Below, piece by piece: positions 21,345-30,149 of a stretch of 41,775 nt of DNA. The translations under genes and the position numbers were made by a program. Positions within the stretch are counted from its first letter, which is position 1; each line of letters opens with the position of its first letter. The DNA lies in IMG/VR virus record IMGVR_UViG_3300045107_000820, positions 1-41,775 of that record. One strand, given 5' to 3'. The notes under the pieces are model-generated. The model made no database searches and was not told the origin of the DNA. It saw only the letters and a list, made by a program, of their open reading frames with translations. Origin of the DNA: a virus.

Positions 21345-23705
21345 GTGTTCGATTGGTGGAAAAAAATGGCGCAGTTGTTTTCGGGGCCGGACGCTGTCGG
21401 CGTCATCCCCGAAAGCGGCCGCTCGTCCGTCCAGACGGTGGGTGGAGGAATTCCCGCCGAGGTTTCCGGCGATGCCGTTATCCCCGCGCCTTTCGATTTC
21501 TCCGTGTTTCACATAATCGAGCGGCTGTGGTTTTCGAATCCGGACCTCAGCCAGGCAACGCTCAATCTGATCTCCATTGCGAACACCGGGCACGAGGTGC
21601 TGATTCCCGGTGCGACGGACCAGCGGGCGACCCGTGCCATTGAACGACTGAACTTGTTGGCCGCCCGGCTGTTCCCCGAGGGCGGAGGGGTTGACGGGCT
21701 GTTGAATCTGCACTTCACCCAGTTGGCGCTTTGGGGTGCTTTGTCGTCGGAGGCCGAAGTTGATTTCAAAAAGCGCGAGGTCCGGCGACTGATCCCCGTT
21801 CCGGTCAAGCAGATTCGGTTTACGTTTGACGCCGAAGCGATGGCGACGGTGCCGAATCAGCAGGCTCCGTGGGTGACGAGGTCGTCGAGTAACGGGCTGA
21901 TTCGCCTGGCCCCTTCCACCTACCGTTATCTGGGTTGGCTGTTCTACGACGACTCTCCCTACGCCAAGCCGCCGTTTTCAGCCGCCGTCGAGAAAATTGA
22001 ATCGCTTCAGGATACCGCCCTCGATTCGCTCGGTCAGGCAATTCAAAAGCACAGATTCCTGGGCTTCACCCAGATTTCCGTCACGCCGCCGCCGCGAAAA
22101 GCCGGCGAGATTGACAGCGAGTACGCGGGACGCCTGCGTCGGTATCTGTCGGACATCGTCGAGAACGTCCGGGAGAAGATCACGAAGTCCGGACTTCTGG
22201 TGAATTACCGGGACCAGCAGGTCACCCATACGAAAGTGGACACCAACACCACCGGCATCTCCGATTTGATTACGGTCATCGAGCAGCAGGTGATGTCGGG
22301 TTTCGGACAGCAAGGAGTGTTCTTCGGGCGCTCGGACAGCAGCACCGAAACGTTCGCGGACGTGGTGTACCAGCTACTGCTGGCCCAGTGCGCCAATCTT
22401 CAGCGCCTGTGCGCGATGCGGCTGGAACATGCCTACGCACTAGACCTTTTCCTCGGCGGCCTCTCCTTGCCGGTCGAAGTGAAGTTCAACGCCTTCCACC
22501 AACGGAAACCGCTTGAGGCAGCCCAGGCTCGCCAAACGGAATGGACGACCGCATTGGGGAAAGTGCAGGCGGGATTGCTGTCGCCGCAGCAAGCGGCCCA
22601 ATCGCTGGGGCTGGATAGCTGGTTTGACGAATCAAAGTTGTTGGGTGGAGCGTCGCGCACAGCCGATACCGGGGCGGCTTTGAGGTTGGCGTACCGGCGT
22701 GGCTCGAACCGCTACGAGTTCGTACGCGACCGCTACGAGCTGTCCAGTGTCCACCGGCACGCCGCTCTCGCGCTGACCGAGGAGGAGATCGACCGGCTCG
22801 CTGAAGAGTTCGTGGCGAAGTACCTCTCGGCGCTTGGGGGATTAAAGGCGGAGGCCCGGCAGGTCGCCCTTGAGCAGATTCGGTCGTTCCTGGCCGGCGC
22901 GAGCTTCAATGATTTCGAGACGGCCCAGGCTTTTGCCGAGCGCGTTTTCGAAATCATCCGGTCGGCATATTCGAATACATTTTCCTCGACCGCCGCCGGA
23001 CGGATTTACGAACGCACCGTCCGCGAGGTGTACGAATTCTACCGGCTGCGGGACAACAGCCCCTTCGGTGGGGAGAACCCACCGGTCGCCCTGAAGTTCG
23101 GCGGTCCAGACACCCGGTCCCTGAAGTTCATTGCTTCATTGGACGGGTTCTATTTCTCCAAGTTCGTCGACAACAACAGCAAGACGACCAAGGACTTCCT
23201 CGTTGCCGAGTATCTCGAAAAGGGTGCGGCTCTGTTCGGACGCGGAACGCCGGAGGACCTCGACGACTTCCGCGCGGCCGTGGGTGGGCGTCTGGACGAT
23301 GTGGCCGATTTTCACGTCGAAACCATCATCCGGACGGCTGTCCAGCGGACTCGGAACTGGGCGCATTTCCAGTCCCTGCGGCAGGGCAAGTTCCGGCTGG
23401 CTCGAATCATTGCCGTTCTCGACTCCGCTACCTCATCGATCTGTCGGTCGCTGGACGGAAAGTTCATCCCGGTCGGCGCGGCCGCCGAAACCATCGACCG
23501 TCTGAGCACGCTTTCCCCTGGTGAATTCGCCGCCGATGTCTACGAGACCGAGGCGGCGAAGGAGTACCGCCGGGACCCGGTCGGGTTCACGTCCAAGTTC
23601 CTCGATGAAAACGACGTCATTTCGGAAGACCTCATTAAAACGGGGCTGGGTTTCCCTCCATACCATCCGCGGTGCAGGACGCGAGTTCAGGGAGTTTTTG
23701 AATGA
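21345..23705 (+). CDS. Portal protein fused to a MuF-type head morphogenesis protein
   Basis: The 786-residue product starts with GTG after GGAGG. Residues about 50-450 have the character of a Mu gp29-like portal (DUF935): IERLWFSNPDLSQ near the start, RLIPVPVKQI, and a late LLAQCANLQRLC. Residues about 470-786 form a SPP1 gp7/Mu gpF-type minor head domain, with LDSATSSICRSLDGKF and the final FPPYHPRCRTRV motif. In Mu these are two genes (gp29, gp30). The portal ring sits at the capsid vertex; MuF proteins lie just inside the head and may enter the host with DNA. The fusion is open throughout, with no sign of a frameshift. Confidence 0.85.
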   Translation: MFDWWKKMAQLFSGPDAVGVIPESGRSSVQTVGGGIPAEVSGDAVIPAPFDFSVFHIIERLWFSNPDLSQATLNLISIANTGHEVLIPGATDQRATRAIERLNLLAARLFPEGGGVDGLLNLHFTQLALWGALSSEAEVDFKKREVRRLIPVPVKQIRFTFDAEAMATVPNQQAPWVTRSSSNGLIRLAPSTYRYLGWLFYDDSPYAKPPFSAAVEKIESLQDTALDSLGQAIQKHRFLGFTQISVTPPPRKAGEIDSEYAGRLRRYLSDIVENVREKITKSGLLVNYRDQQVTHTKVDTNTTGISDLITVIEQQVMSGFGQQGVFFGRSDSSTETFADVVYQLLLAQCANLQRLCAMRLEHAYALDLFLGGLSLPVEVKFNAFHQRKPLEAAQARQTEWTTALGKVQAGLLSPQQAAQSLGLDSWFDESKLLGGASRTADTGAALRLAYRRGSNRYEFVRDRYELSSVHRHAALALTEEEIDRLAEEFVAKYLSALGGLKAEARQVALEQIRSFLAGASFNDFETAQAFAERVFEIIRSAYSNTFSSTAAGRIYERTVREVYEFYRLRDNSPFGGENPPVALKFGGPDTRSLKFIASLDGFYFSKFVDNNSKTTKDFLVAEYLEKGAALFGRGTPEDLDDFRAAVGGRLDDVADFHVETIIRTAVQRTRNWAHFQSLRQGKFRLARIIAVLDSATSSICRSLDGKFIPVGAAAETIDRLSTLSPGEFAADVYETEAAKEYRRDPVGFTSKFLDENDVISEDLIKTGLGFPPYHPRCRTRVQGVFE

Positions 23706-24850
23706 TTGAAGTCATCTCTCTTGAAAAAAAATTGTTTCGGGCGCGGCAGCGTGCCGAGGTCGGAGTCTCCCTGGCCCGTTTGGGCACGGCCCGCGAGCCG
23801 TTGGCGAAGACGGAGGATGGGTTTCTGATGGTTCCGGGGCGCGCGCTCTCGGCCCATCTGGTTGCCGGAAACATCATCGACTTTTCCAAGCCCGGTGTTC
23901 TTGAGGCGTCAGCCCCGAAGCTGTTGGGAGTGAAGCTCTATAAGGACCACGTCGTGAAAATCGACAACCTGTGCGGGCAGGTCTCCGAGTCGATGTGGGA
24001 TTCGGCCGGCGCGCAATCCGATGGCGTTCCTGGGATCAACGTCAAGCTGGCGGTGGATGTGGAGTCGGACCCCAAGGTCGGACGCCAGATCGAGAACGGC
24101 CTGATCGACTCACTCAGCGTCAGCGTTTATTTCTCCGCCGAGCCTTCCCACCCCGAAATTTACGACGAAGACCCGTGGATGTTTTTCGACCTTCTCGGTC
24201 ACGAACTCGACGGTCGCCCGGTCTGTTTCGTCGCCACGGAAATTTTTTCCTACGACGAGATTTCACTCGTCTGGGCCGGTGCCGACAGCCTGGCGAAACT
24301 TTTTTCCAAAACCGTTTTGGGTCTGGGGGAACGCCCTCGGGCCGAGGAGGTGAAGTTGAAACTCAATAAAGACCAGTCGTTCCTGGCCATTTGCAAGGCA
24401 CTCGGTTACGCCGAAACGGCGGAGCCGGAAGTCGTCCTGAGCCGCATCGAGGAACTCCTCGAAGAAAAAAGGGCGGTCGACGATTTCGAGAACCAGATCA
24501 TCGAAACCTTCCAGCTCGGAGAGTGTCCCGAAGTTGGCGTGACGTTCACCCGGCTTCTCGCAAAGTTCGACGCCCTTCAGGTGGAAGCGGACTTCGGTCG
24601 CGCGCGCCTGAGCGAGTGCCGCGAGCAGGTGGCCCGCGACATGCAGATCGCTCTGTGCGAGCCGGGTGTCGAACTCGACCCGGCGCTCCGTTCGCAGGCG
24701 ATGTCGGCGAGTGCCGATGACCTGCCCGGCCTGATGAAGTTCTGGGGGGCGAAAGCCTCCGCGAAGTTCCCCGAGGGCGGTCGTTCGAGCGTTCCTCAAT
24801 CCAACAACCCGACGCCCAAAGCGTCTTCTGTCGCCGACACGATCCACTGA
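23702..24850 (+). CDS. Head maturation protease/scaffold (Mu gpI-like)
   Basis: The 382-residue protein begins in the ATGA overlap with the portal gene. The N-terminal half (about 60-210) resembles prohead proteases: LIDSLSVSVYF offers the Ser position, and DEISLVWAGAD resembles the conserved end of the protease domain. The C-terminal half is helical and acidic with EELLEEK-type stretches, suiting an internal scaffold, as in Mu gpI/gpZ. It directly precedes decoration and major capsid genes, as expected. The catalytic His was not placed with certainty. Confidence 0.7.
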   Translation: MIEVISLEKKLFRARQRAEVGVSLARLGTAREPLAKTEDGFLMVPGRALSAHLVAGNIIDFSKPGVLEASAPKLLGVKLYKDHVVKIDNLCGQVSESMWDSAGAQSDGVPGINVKLAVDVESDPKVGRQIENGLIDSLSVSVYFSAEPSHPEIYDEDPWMFFDLLGHELDGRPVCFVATEIFSYDEISLVWAGADSLAKLFSKTVLGLGERPRAEEVKLKLNKDQSFLAICKALGYAETAEPEVVLSRIEELLEEKRAVDDFENQIIETFQLGECPEVGVTFTRLLAKFDALQVEADFGRARLSECREQVARDMQIALCEPGVELDPALRSQAMSASADDLPGLMKFWGAKASAKFPEGGRSSVPQSNNPTPKASSVADTIH

Positions 24851-24874
24851 TTCAGTCGGCAGGGAGTGTTTTCA

Positions 24875-25261
24875 ATGCCAACTCTTCGAGCCTCGAACAG
24901 CAGTGCTCTGACGATCATCGCCGCCGCCGCCTCCGGTTACACCGCCAAAGCGGACGACCTCGTAAAAATCACGGGCGACAACGAGGTCAACCTCGCCGGG
25001 GCCGATGACAAGGTGATCGGCGTCGTCAGGTCGGTCAGCGCGTCGACCGGGAAGCTGACCGTGGAGGTCTTCGCTTCCGCGCTCGTGACCATTCGTGCCG
25101 CCGAAAACATTTCGGCTGGGGCGTTCCTCAAGTCCGCCGCGGTTTCCAGCGGTATCCAGCGTGTGGCGGTCTGCGCCGCCGACGCAAACTTCCCGCTTCA
25201 CTTGGGCGTGTGCCTCAAGGGAGCGAACAGCGGCTCCGACATCGAAGCCCTGATTTTCTGA
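24875..25261 (+). CDS. Capsid decoration-like protein
   Basis: The 128-residue product starts at ATG 24875, about eight bases after GGGAG. It is a small beta-rich protein with many Ala, Val and Ser residues and repeated short strands (DLVKITGD, VNLAGADDKVIGVV, GKLTVEVFASA). This is the profile of DUF2190/Mu gp33-like decoration or stabilisation proteins that lie just before the major capsid gene. The role is inferred mainly from place and size. Confidence 0.6.
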   Translation: MPTLRASNSSALTIIAAAASGYTAKADDLVKITGDNEVNLAGADDKVIGVVRSVSASTGKLTVEVFASALVTIRAAENISAGAFLKSAAVSSGIQRVAVCAADANFPLHLGVCLKGANSGSDIEALIF

Positions 25262-25285
25262 ATCTCTGAAAGGAACTGAAAGAAA

Positions 25286-26425
25286 ATGTCCAACGGTCTC
25301 GATACGCGGATGCCGGAAATCTCGGCCAAGCTGAAAGCCCTTCGTGAAAAAGGACAGGACGTCAGCCTGCGGCAAATCCTGAAGGACGATTACAAGATGG
25401 AGCCGGGCCATCTGTATTCCGACTTCCAATTCGACCCCAATCAAACCCGGCTCAAGGATGCCTACATCCATCCACAAGGCGGACTGCTCGTCGCGGAAGT
25501 GATTCTCGACGGGATTCGCCGTGGGATGAAATTCGGCCAGGTGATCTCAGAGTCCGGTGGCGCCCGGTACGTTTCGCCCGAGAGCATCGGCGAGCCGGTC
25601 AATCGCGGCGCTGTTCAGGGCGGGTTCTACAACGACCTGATTTTCATGGACGAATCCATCGACAGCCTGGCTCATACGATGCCGCTGCTCGACCTGTCGG
25701 CGGCCGCCCCTCGCGAATCGGGTGAAGGCGTCACCATCGAGGAAGGCTCGGTGTCCTACAAGTCGAAGACGGTCGTCATGAAAAAGCGCGGACGTGGACT
25801 GAAGGCGACGTACGAATCGCTCCAGTTCAATTCCCTGAATTTCGTCAGCCGGTTCTTCGAGGACATGGGCGTCCTGCTCGCCGTCCAGCTCAACAACGAC
25901 GCCGTCAACACGCTGGTGTCGGGCGAACAGGCCAGCGCGGCCGAAAACGCGGCCACCATCGGCGTCGCCTCGACCGGGTCGAAGCTCCAGTACAAGGACT
26001 TGACCCGTGCGTTCGTTCGGCTCGGCCTGCTCGGACGGACCGGCCAGTTCATCATCGCCAACGAGGACGGTATCAACTACTTCCTCAATATGAACGAGAT
26101 CATCAACCGGAAAAACTCCGGCCCTCAGTTCATCAACGTTCGGTTCAAGACGCCGGTCCCGACCGATCTCGACGCCTATACGAGCGTCAAGGTCGCCGCA
26201 GGGCAGTACATCATCGGCGATCGCGACCGGACGATGGTGAAGCTCACGGCCCAGCCGGTGATGATCGAAACCGAGCGCATCGTGGCGAAACAGATTCAGG
26301 GTGCGTACGCCACGACCTACACCGGTTTCGCCATCGTTCAGCGCAACGGTCGGGTCATCATCGACGAAACCGTCGCTTTCAATTCCAACCAGTGGCCGAC
26401 CTGGATGTCGCCCTACGCCGAGTAA
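25286..26425 (+). CDS. Major capsid protein (HK97 fold)
   Basis: The 379-residue protein follows AAAGGAACTGAAAG. It has a helical N-terminal arm (about 1-60), then a body typical of HK97-fold capsid proteins with E-loop-like DESIDSLAHTMPLL, a helical spine segment (KATYESLQFNSLNFVSRFFEDMG) and a C-terminal beta part with AGQYIIGDRDRTMV and ETERIVAKQIQ. The length suits Mu-like phages (gpT is about 300). It forms the icosahedral shell. Confidence 0.85.
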   Translation: MSNGLDTRMPEISAKLKALREKGQDVSLRQILKDDYKMEPGHLYSDFQFDPNQTRLKDAYIHPQGGLLVAEVILDGIRRGMKFGQVISESGGARYVSPESIGEPVNRGAVQGGFYNDLIFMDESIDSLAHTMPLLDLSAAAPRESGEGVTIEEGSVSYKSKTVVMKKRGRGLKATYESLQFNSLNFVSRFFEDMGVLLAVQLNNDAVNTLVSGEQASAAENAATIGVASTGSKLQYKDLTRAFVRLGLLGRTGQFIIANEDGINYFLNMNEIINRKNSGPQFINVRFKTPVPTDLDAYTSVKVAAGQYIIGDRDRTMVKLTAQPVMIETERIVAKQIQGAYATTYTGFAIVQRNGRVIIDETVAFNSNQWPTWMSPYAE

Positions 26426-26450
26426 TTCTGAGGAAAGGAATTCAAGAGCC

Positions 26451-26660
26451 ATGGCCGACAACAAACGGTATCTGAAGCTGAAGCACGCGGAGGGGACGTT
26501 CTTCGACGCCAAGACCGGGTTGAAGATCGTTCACGACGCCATCGTCGAAGTCGATCAAATCGGGGAACTGACCGCCGAGTTCCTTCAGGGCGGGGGACTC
26601 ATAGAAGTCTCGGCCTCCGAATTCAAGGCGCAGCAAGCCGCCGGAAAGAAGGAGAAGTAA
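26451..26660 (+). CDS. Small head-tail region protein (Mu gp35-like)
   Basis: The 69-residue product starts at ATG 26451, after AGGAAAGGAATTC. It reads NKRYLKLKHAEGTFFDAKTG and then an EFLQGGGLIEVS segment with a Lys-rich tail, resembling the small Mu gp35/HI1506-type proteins found after the capsid gene. Another small protein of similar design lies at 28132. Function is unknown; it may plug the connector or act in tail attachment. Confidence 0.55.
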   Translation: MADNKRYLKLKHAEGTFFDAKTGLKIVHDAIVEVDQIGELTAEFLQGGGLIEVSASEFKAQQAAGKKEK

Positions 26661-26663
26661 CCC

Positions 26664-27086
26664 GTGCCCCTCGCCGACGTCGATTACCTCCGTGCCGTGT
26701 TCTCGATTTCCGATGACATCGCGGACACCCGTCTGACCCCGTTCCTCGGTCGCGCCGCCCAGCGCGTCCGGGGATGGGTCGGGACGGAAGCGTACGCCGA
26801 CGCGGGGACGGTTTCTCCGACCGATCCGGAGCGGGCAGAGGCGCTGTTGCTGGCCGAGGCTCACCTGGCCTTCAGCTTCGCCCTGCTCGGACTCAACTCG
26901 CCGCTGACCACGCAGGGCGTCGTCCTGTCGCGGTCGGAGGAATCGACGGCGCGGGTGCAGTACCTGAACCCGGCCCAGATTCAGCAGTTGCAGCAGCAGT
27001 ATCTCGATGCGGCCGAGCAGATCGCGCGGCCCTACATGCTGACTGACGGCACGCCCGACGTGCCGCTCGATTTCGTGGAGGCGTAA
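26664..27086 (+). CDS. Head-tail connector, DUF1320/Mu gp36-like
   Basis: The 140-residue protein opens with ADVDYLRAVFSISDDIADTRL, the helical start expected of DUF1320 connector proteins, followed by two helices rich in Ala and Leu (ALLLAEAHLAFSFALLG). It is the expected gene after the capsid and gp35-like genes in Mu relatives, and probably forms a ring under the portal. The stop overlaps the next ATG (TAATG). Confidence 0.7.
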   Translation: MPLADVDYLRAVFSISDDIADTRLTPFLGRAAQRVRGWVGTEAYADAGTVSPTDPERAEALLLAEAHLAFSFALLGLNSPLTTQGVVLSRSEESTARVQYLNPAQIQQLQQQYLDAAEQIARPYMLTDGTPDVPLDFVEA

Positions 27087-27646
27087 TGGCCGGCGACCTG
27101 ACTCTCCAGAACCTCGACCAGTTCCTCGACCGGATTCGGCGCGTGCCGCGGGTTGCCCTGCTTCGCGTGGTCGAGCGGGGCGAGCAGCTTTTGGCCGACG
27201 AGGTCCCGGTCGTCACGACCAACCTGCGGCAGGGAATCACGAGCGACGTCCACCCGACAAAGTTGCGGGCGACCGTCACCGTCTCGGCCCGGCGTGGTCG
27301 GCAGGGCGTCCGGACGGCGGAAGTCGTCGCCCCGGACGGAAGCCGCAAGACGGTCAAGCTGCGGGGGCAGGACCGGTTCGATTACGCCGAGGCAGTTGCG
27401 CGCGGTACTGGAATCTACGGACCGTCTGGGCAGCCCATACGGCCGAAAAAGGCGAAGGTCCTGCTCGTGCCCGGCTCGCCCGGTCCGAACGAGTCCTACG
27501 TCGAGATGGACGGGAAGCGGTTCGTCTTCCGCCGGTCCGTCAAAGGCCGAAAGCCAAACCCGTTCGACCAGCGCGCCATCGCGCGGCTCGAACCCGAAGT
27601 GCCCAGGATCGTGGACCGGGCGTTGGAAATCGTCCTGAGCGAGTAA
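27086..27646 (+). CDS. HK97 gp10-like tail completion/connector protein
   Basis: The 186-residue protein has an N-terminal helix (LDQFLDRIRRVPRVALLRVVERGEQ within 10-35) and then beta strands (VPVVTTNLRQGI, LRATVTVSARRG), the arrangement of HK97 gp10/Mu gpG-type proteins that join head and tail. The C-terminal region is Arg/Pro-rich. Its ATG overlaps the preceding stop. Confidence 0.65.
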   Translation: MAGDLTLQNLDQFLDRIRRVPRVALLRVVERGEQLLADEVPVVTTNLRQGITSDVHPTKLRATVTVSARRGRQGVRTAEVVAPDGSRKTVKLRGQDRFDYAEAVARGTGIYGPSGQPIRPKKAKVLLVPGSPGPNESYVEMDGKRFVFRRSVKGRKPNPFDQRAIARLEPEVPRIVDRALEIVLSE

Positions 27647-27650
27647 AGCC

Positions 27651-28115
27651 ATGAACCCGAAATTCGCCCTTCAGCAATTCCTCGAAGCCAAAGTCGCCGC
27701 CGCGCCCTCCGGGTCGCTGCTGGCCGACGTGCAGGTCCGCGCGGCCAAGGGCGAAACCTCGAAGAAGCCCCACACGGTGGCCATCATTTCGGGTGAGTTC
27801 AGTCTCTCGCCTTCCGGGCCGAACGGCGCGCTCCAGTATTACGACGTTGAGTTGTACGTCGTGGTGTTCGTCAAAATCGCCGGTCAACAGCCGAATTCGC
27901 CGGCGGCGCGGGCGACCGCCGAGTCTCAACTCGACGAACTCGTCCGGACGATTGCGGGATTGATCTTCGAGGACCACACCCTGGGCGGGAGAGTGTACGA
28001 CGCTCGGGTTTTCGGCTGCGAGTTTCAGGACGAGGGGAAAACGGGCGAACAGTATCTGGTCTGCCCAATTTCAATTCTTGCGAACGAGGCGTCCCGCCCC
28101 GTCGAAAACCGATGA
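27651..28115 (+). CDS. Tail terminator-like protein
   Basis: The 154-residue protein has an alpha/beta pattern: a starting helix, then strands YYDVELYVVVFVKI and YLVCPISILA around a long helix (ATAESQLDELVRTIAGLIF). This is the pattern of tail terminator (gpU/gp37-type) proteins, and it stands between the gp10-like and tail tube genes where such a protein is expected. The identification depends on fold pattern and order. Confidence 0.6.
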   Translation: MNPKFALQQFLEAKVAAAPSGSLLADVQVRAAKGETSKKPHTVAIISGEFSLSPSGPNGALQYYDVELYVVVFVKIAGQQPNSPAARATAESQLDELVRTIAGLIFEDHTLGGRVYDARVFGCEFQDEGKTGEQYLVCPISILANEASRPVENR

Positions 28116-28131
28116 CAGGTAAGGAGACAAG

Positions 28132-28347
28132 ATGAGTACCAACAAATTCAAGCTGGCCGGAAACGGCGAGTTGGAAATCGACGACGGGGCGTACAACCGG
28201 ACGTTCCGTCCGGGGGAATCGTTCCAACTGGACGAGTCCGAAATCGCCCGGATTAAGCGGTTCGGCCTGGCCGAATCGTTCGTGGCCGAAACGGCCGCTC
28301 CGGCCCAGTCCCGCAAGCCCGCGAAGGCCGAGGGGGGAGGTGAATAA
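28132..28347 (+). CDS. Small tail-region protein
   Basis: A 71-residue protein preceded by AAGGAGACAAG. It has a small beta-like core (FKLAGNGELEIDDGAYNRTFRPGE; FQLDESE) and a Pro/Lys/Ala-rich tail, similar in design to the 69-residue protein at 26451. Function is unknown. The following tail tube gene starts two bases after its stop. Confidence 0.55.
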   Translation: MSTNKFKLAGNGELEIDDGAYNRTFRPGESFQLDESEIARIKRFGLAESFVAETAAPAQSRKPAKAEGGGE

Positions 28348-28349
28348 TC

Positions 28350-29444
28350 ATGGGTTTCGTCAATGATTCAGTGATGGGCTTTTGGTTGTCCAAGCTCCGG
28401 CAGACCGACTACGTCACGCCGATTGGCACGACCAATACCAACTGGCAGAAATTCGTGCCTACCGACCGGACCGCCGCGAATTACAACCCGAACGTTTCGA
28501 ACAACAAGGGTTTCGGTACTGGCGTTTTGGAGGCGACGGAGCAGTTTCTCAACTTTCACACCGTCACCAAGACGCTGCCGTTCCAGTTGTCCAGCTACTG
28601 GCTGGGTTACTGGCTCCACAAAATTCGTGGAGCAGTGGCGACAAACCAACCCGACGCGGTCAATGCGGCGGCGGTCCGTCGTCACTTGTTCGCCCGGCAG
28701 GACCTCGCGACCGATCCGGCGGCACGCGTGATCGGGTACATCGAGCGAGCTGGAAACCACAACGTCCACTACCCGTCCATGGCCGTCAGCCGCCTTCAGA
28801 TTTCCGTGGACAACGAGCAGCGCATCACGTCGTCCGTCGATCTGGTCGGCAGTGGCCAGCGGATTACACCGAGCGGGGTATCGTCTCTGCCTGAAGAACC
28901 CGCTCCGCTCAAGCACTACTACGGCGCGGACTGTAATCTCGTCATTGGTGATGGTGTGGACCCGGACATCAATGCAGGTCTTGCCGGGCGGCTGGTCAGT
29001 CAGAGCCTGTCCCTCTCCGCGCCCATTGCGGAGGACGATATGCGCCCGCTCGGAGCGGGCCGGTATCAGGTTGCCGATACGCCGGAGTCCGGCGCGATTG
29101 CCAGCCAGGCGCTCATCACCGACATGCCGTGGGAGTTGCAGTTTGCGATCCGCCTCGACTCCGCCGGTGACCCGTTTTTCACCTGGCTCCAGCAGCAGAC
29201 CGATCTGTCGGCGAAGTTCAGGTTCAACGGTCCGGTAATCGCGACTGTCGCGGGCGCTCCTCCGACCGTGTATCGCCACTCCGCGTTGTTCCAGTTCGAC
29301 AAGTGCCGGATCGCCAGCGTCCAGCTTCAGAGCCGGAACAATTTGCTGGTGGCCGCAATGACGGCGACCCCGCTCTGGGATTTCGCCAACAACCGGGACG
29401 CCCTGATCGAGCTTTTCAACGAGACGACCAGCTACACCGTGTAA
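28350..29444 (+). CDS. Major tail tube protein
   Basis: The 364-residue protein follows GGGGGAGGTGAATAATC. Its place (after the terminator and before the chaperone pair and tape measure) and composition fit a siphovirus-type tail tube protein. It has many beta segments, a segment on cross-bar-like interaction (SRLQISVDNEQRITSSVDLVG) and a closing ATMTATPLWD. It would stack into the tail tube around the tape measure. No sheath gene is near, so a non-contractile tail is likely. Confidence 0.72.
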   Translation: MGFVNDSVMGFWLSKLRQTDYVTPIGTTNTNWQKFVPTDRTAANYNPNVSNNKGFGTGVLEATEQFLNFHTVTKTLPFQLSSYWLGYWLHKIRGAVATNQPDAVNAAAVRRHLFARQDLATDPAARVIGYIERAGNHNVHYPSMAVSRLQISVDNEQRITSSVDLVGSGQRITPSGVSSLPEEPAPLKHYYGADCNLVIGDGVDPDINAGLAGRLVSQSLSLSAPIAEDDMRPLGAGRYQVADTPESGAIASQALITDMPWELQFAIRLDSAGDPFFTWLQQQTDLSAKFRFNGPVIATVAGAPPTVYRHSALFQFDKCRIASVQLQSRNNLLVAAMTATPLWDFANNRDALIELFNETTSYTV

Positions 29445-29452
29445 CCCAAGGG

Positions 29453-29476
29453 GACGGGCGGCAACCGTCGCCCGTC
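29453..29476 (+). other. Hairpin after the tail tube gene
   Basis: GACGGGCG (29453-29460) pairs perfectly with CGCCCGTC (29469-29476) across eight bases. No U-run follows. It may protect or attenuate the message so that the abundant tube protein is made in excess over the chaperones. Confidence 0.55.
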
Positions 29477-29493
29477 AATTTCAAGGAGTCGAA

Positions 29494-30141
29494 ATGTCAG
29501 GAAACAAGTACGACGCAAAGGCGGAGCAGACGGTGTTCCTCGAAATCGCCCGGGGCACGAAACGGTACAAGGTCACGCATATCCTGCGGCCGCTGACCGA
29601 CGAGGATTTCGCCCGGCTGAACGATGCGGTGAACATCAAGACCGAAGAGGGTCAGGTCAGTTCGGGATACGACGAAGTTGTGAACGAACTGTGGGAGTCC
29701 AAGGTCATCGGTATCGGCGGGTACGCCGCCATGGGCGAGCAGGATTTCAAGCCGTTCATTCCCATCGAGGATCGCCGTGCCGCCCTGCGCGGTCTGGATA
29801 CCGGTCGGGTGCTCATCGAGGAAGCCGCCGAAGACGAACTCGTCCCGCTCGATGACCGGTGCGAGTACAAACTCAGGGTGGTTTTTGACGGGAAGCCCAT
29901 CGTCACGAAGCATTTTCTCAAACCCGCTTCGGCGGAGCAGGAACGCCGGCGCAACAAGATCATCCGGGAGTGCGCCGGTACGGTCGGCAAAGCCGGAGAA
30001 CTCATCGCCCGCATGGCGAGAATCTACGACGAACTGATGATCTCGACCGAGAATTATGAAGGGGCGCCGCCGTCCAGTCACAAGTTCCTCGTGGTCGAGC
30101 AGCATCTGACCCAGCAGGCGGCGAACACGGAAAAAAACTGA
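29494..30141 (+). CDS. Tail assembly chaperone (G-like), frameshift donor
   Basis: A 215-residue helical, acidic protein (TDEDFARLNDAVN, LIEEAAEDELVPLDDRCEYKL) preceded by AAGGAGTCG. It stands between the tail tube and tape measure genes, the place of lambda gpG. The last codons read GAA AAA AAC TGA and include the slippery heptamer A AAA AAC at 30132-30138. Tail chaperones of this kind usually make a minor -1 frameshift product that includes the next ORF. They coat the tape measure protein before tube assembly. Confidence 0.8.
   Translation: MSGNKYDAKAEQTVFLEIARGTKRYKVTHILRPLTDEDFARLNDAVNIKTEEGQVSSGYDEVVNELWESKVIGIGGYAAMGEQDFKPFIPIEDRRAALRGLDTGRVLIEEAAEDELVPLDDRCEYKLRVVFDGKPIVTKHFLKPASAEQERRRNKIIRECAGTVGKAGELIARMARIYDELMISTENYEGAPPSSHKFLVVEQHLTQQAANTEKN
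30132..30138 (+). other. -1 ribosomal frameshift slippery site
   Basis: A AAA AAC fits X XXY YYZ exactly, in the correct frame, immediately before the TGA at 30139-30141. A -1 shift reads straight into the ORF ending at 30527. A possible stem, GGTCGAGC-GAAA-GTTCGGCC with two G-T pairs (30170-30189), lies downstream but is farther away than typical stimulators. Confidence 0.8.
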
Positions 30142-30149
30142 GAAGCCTC

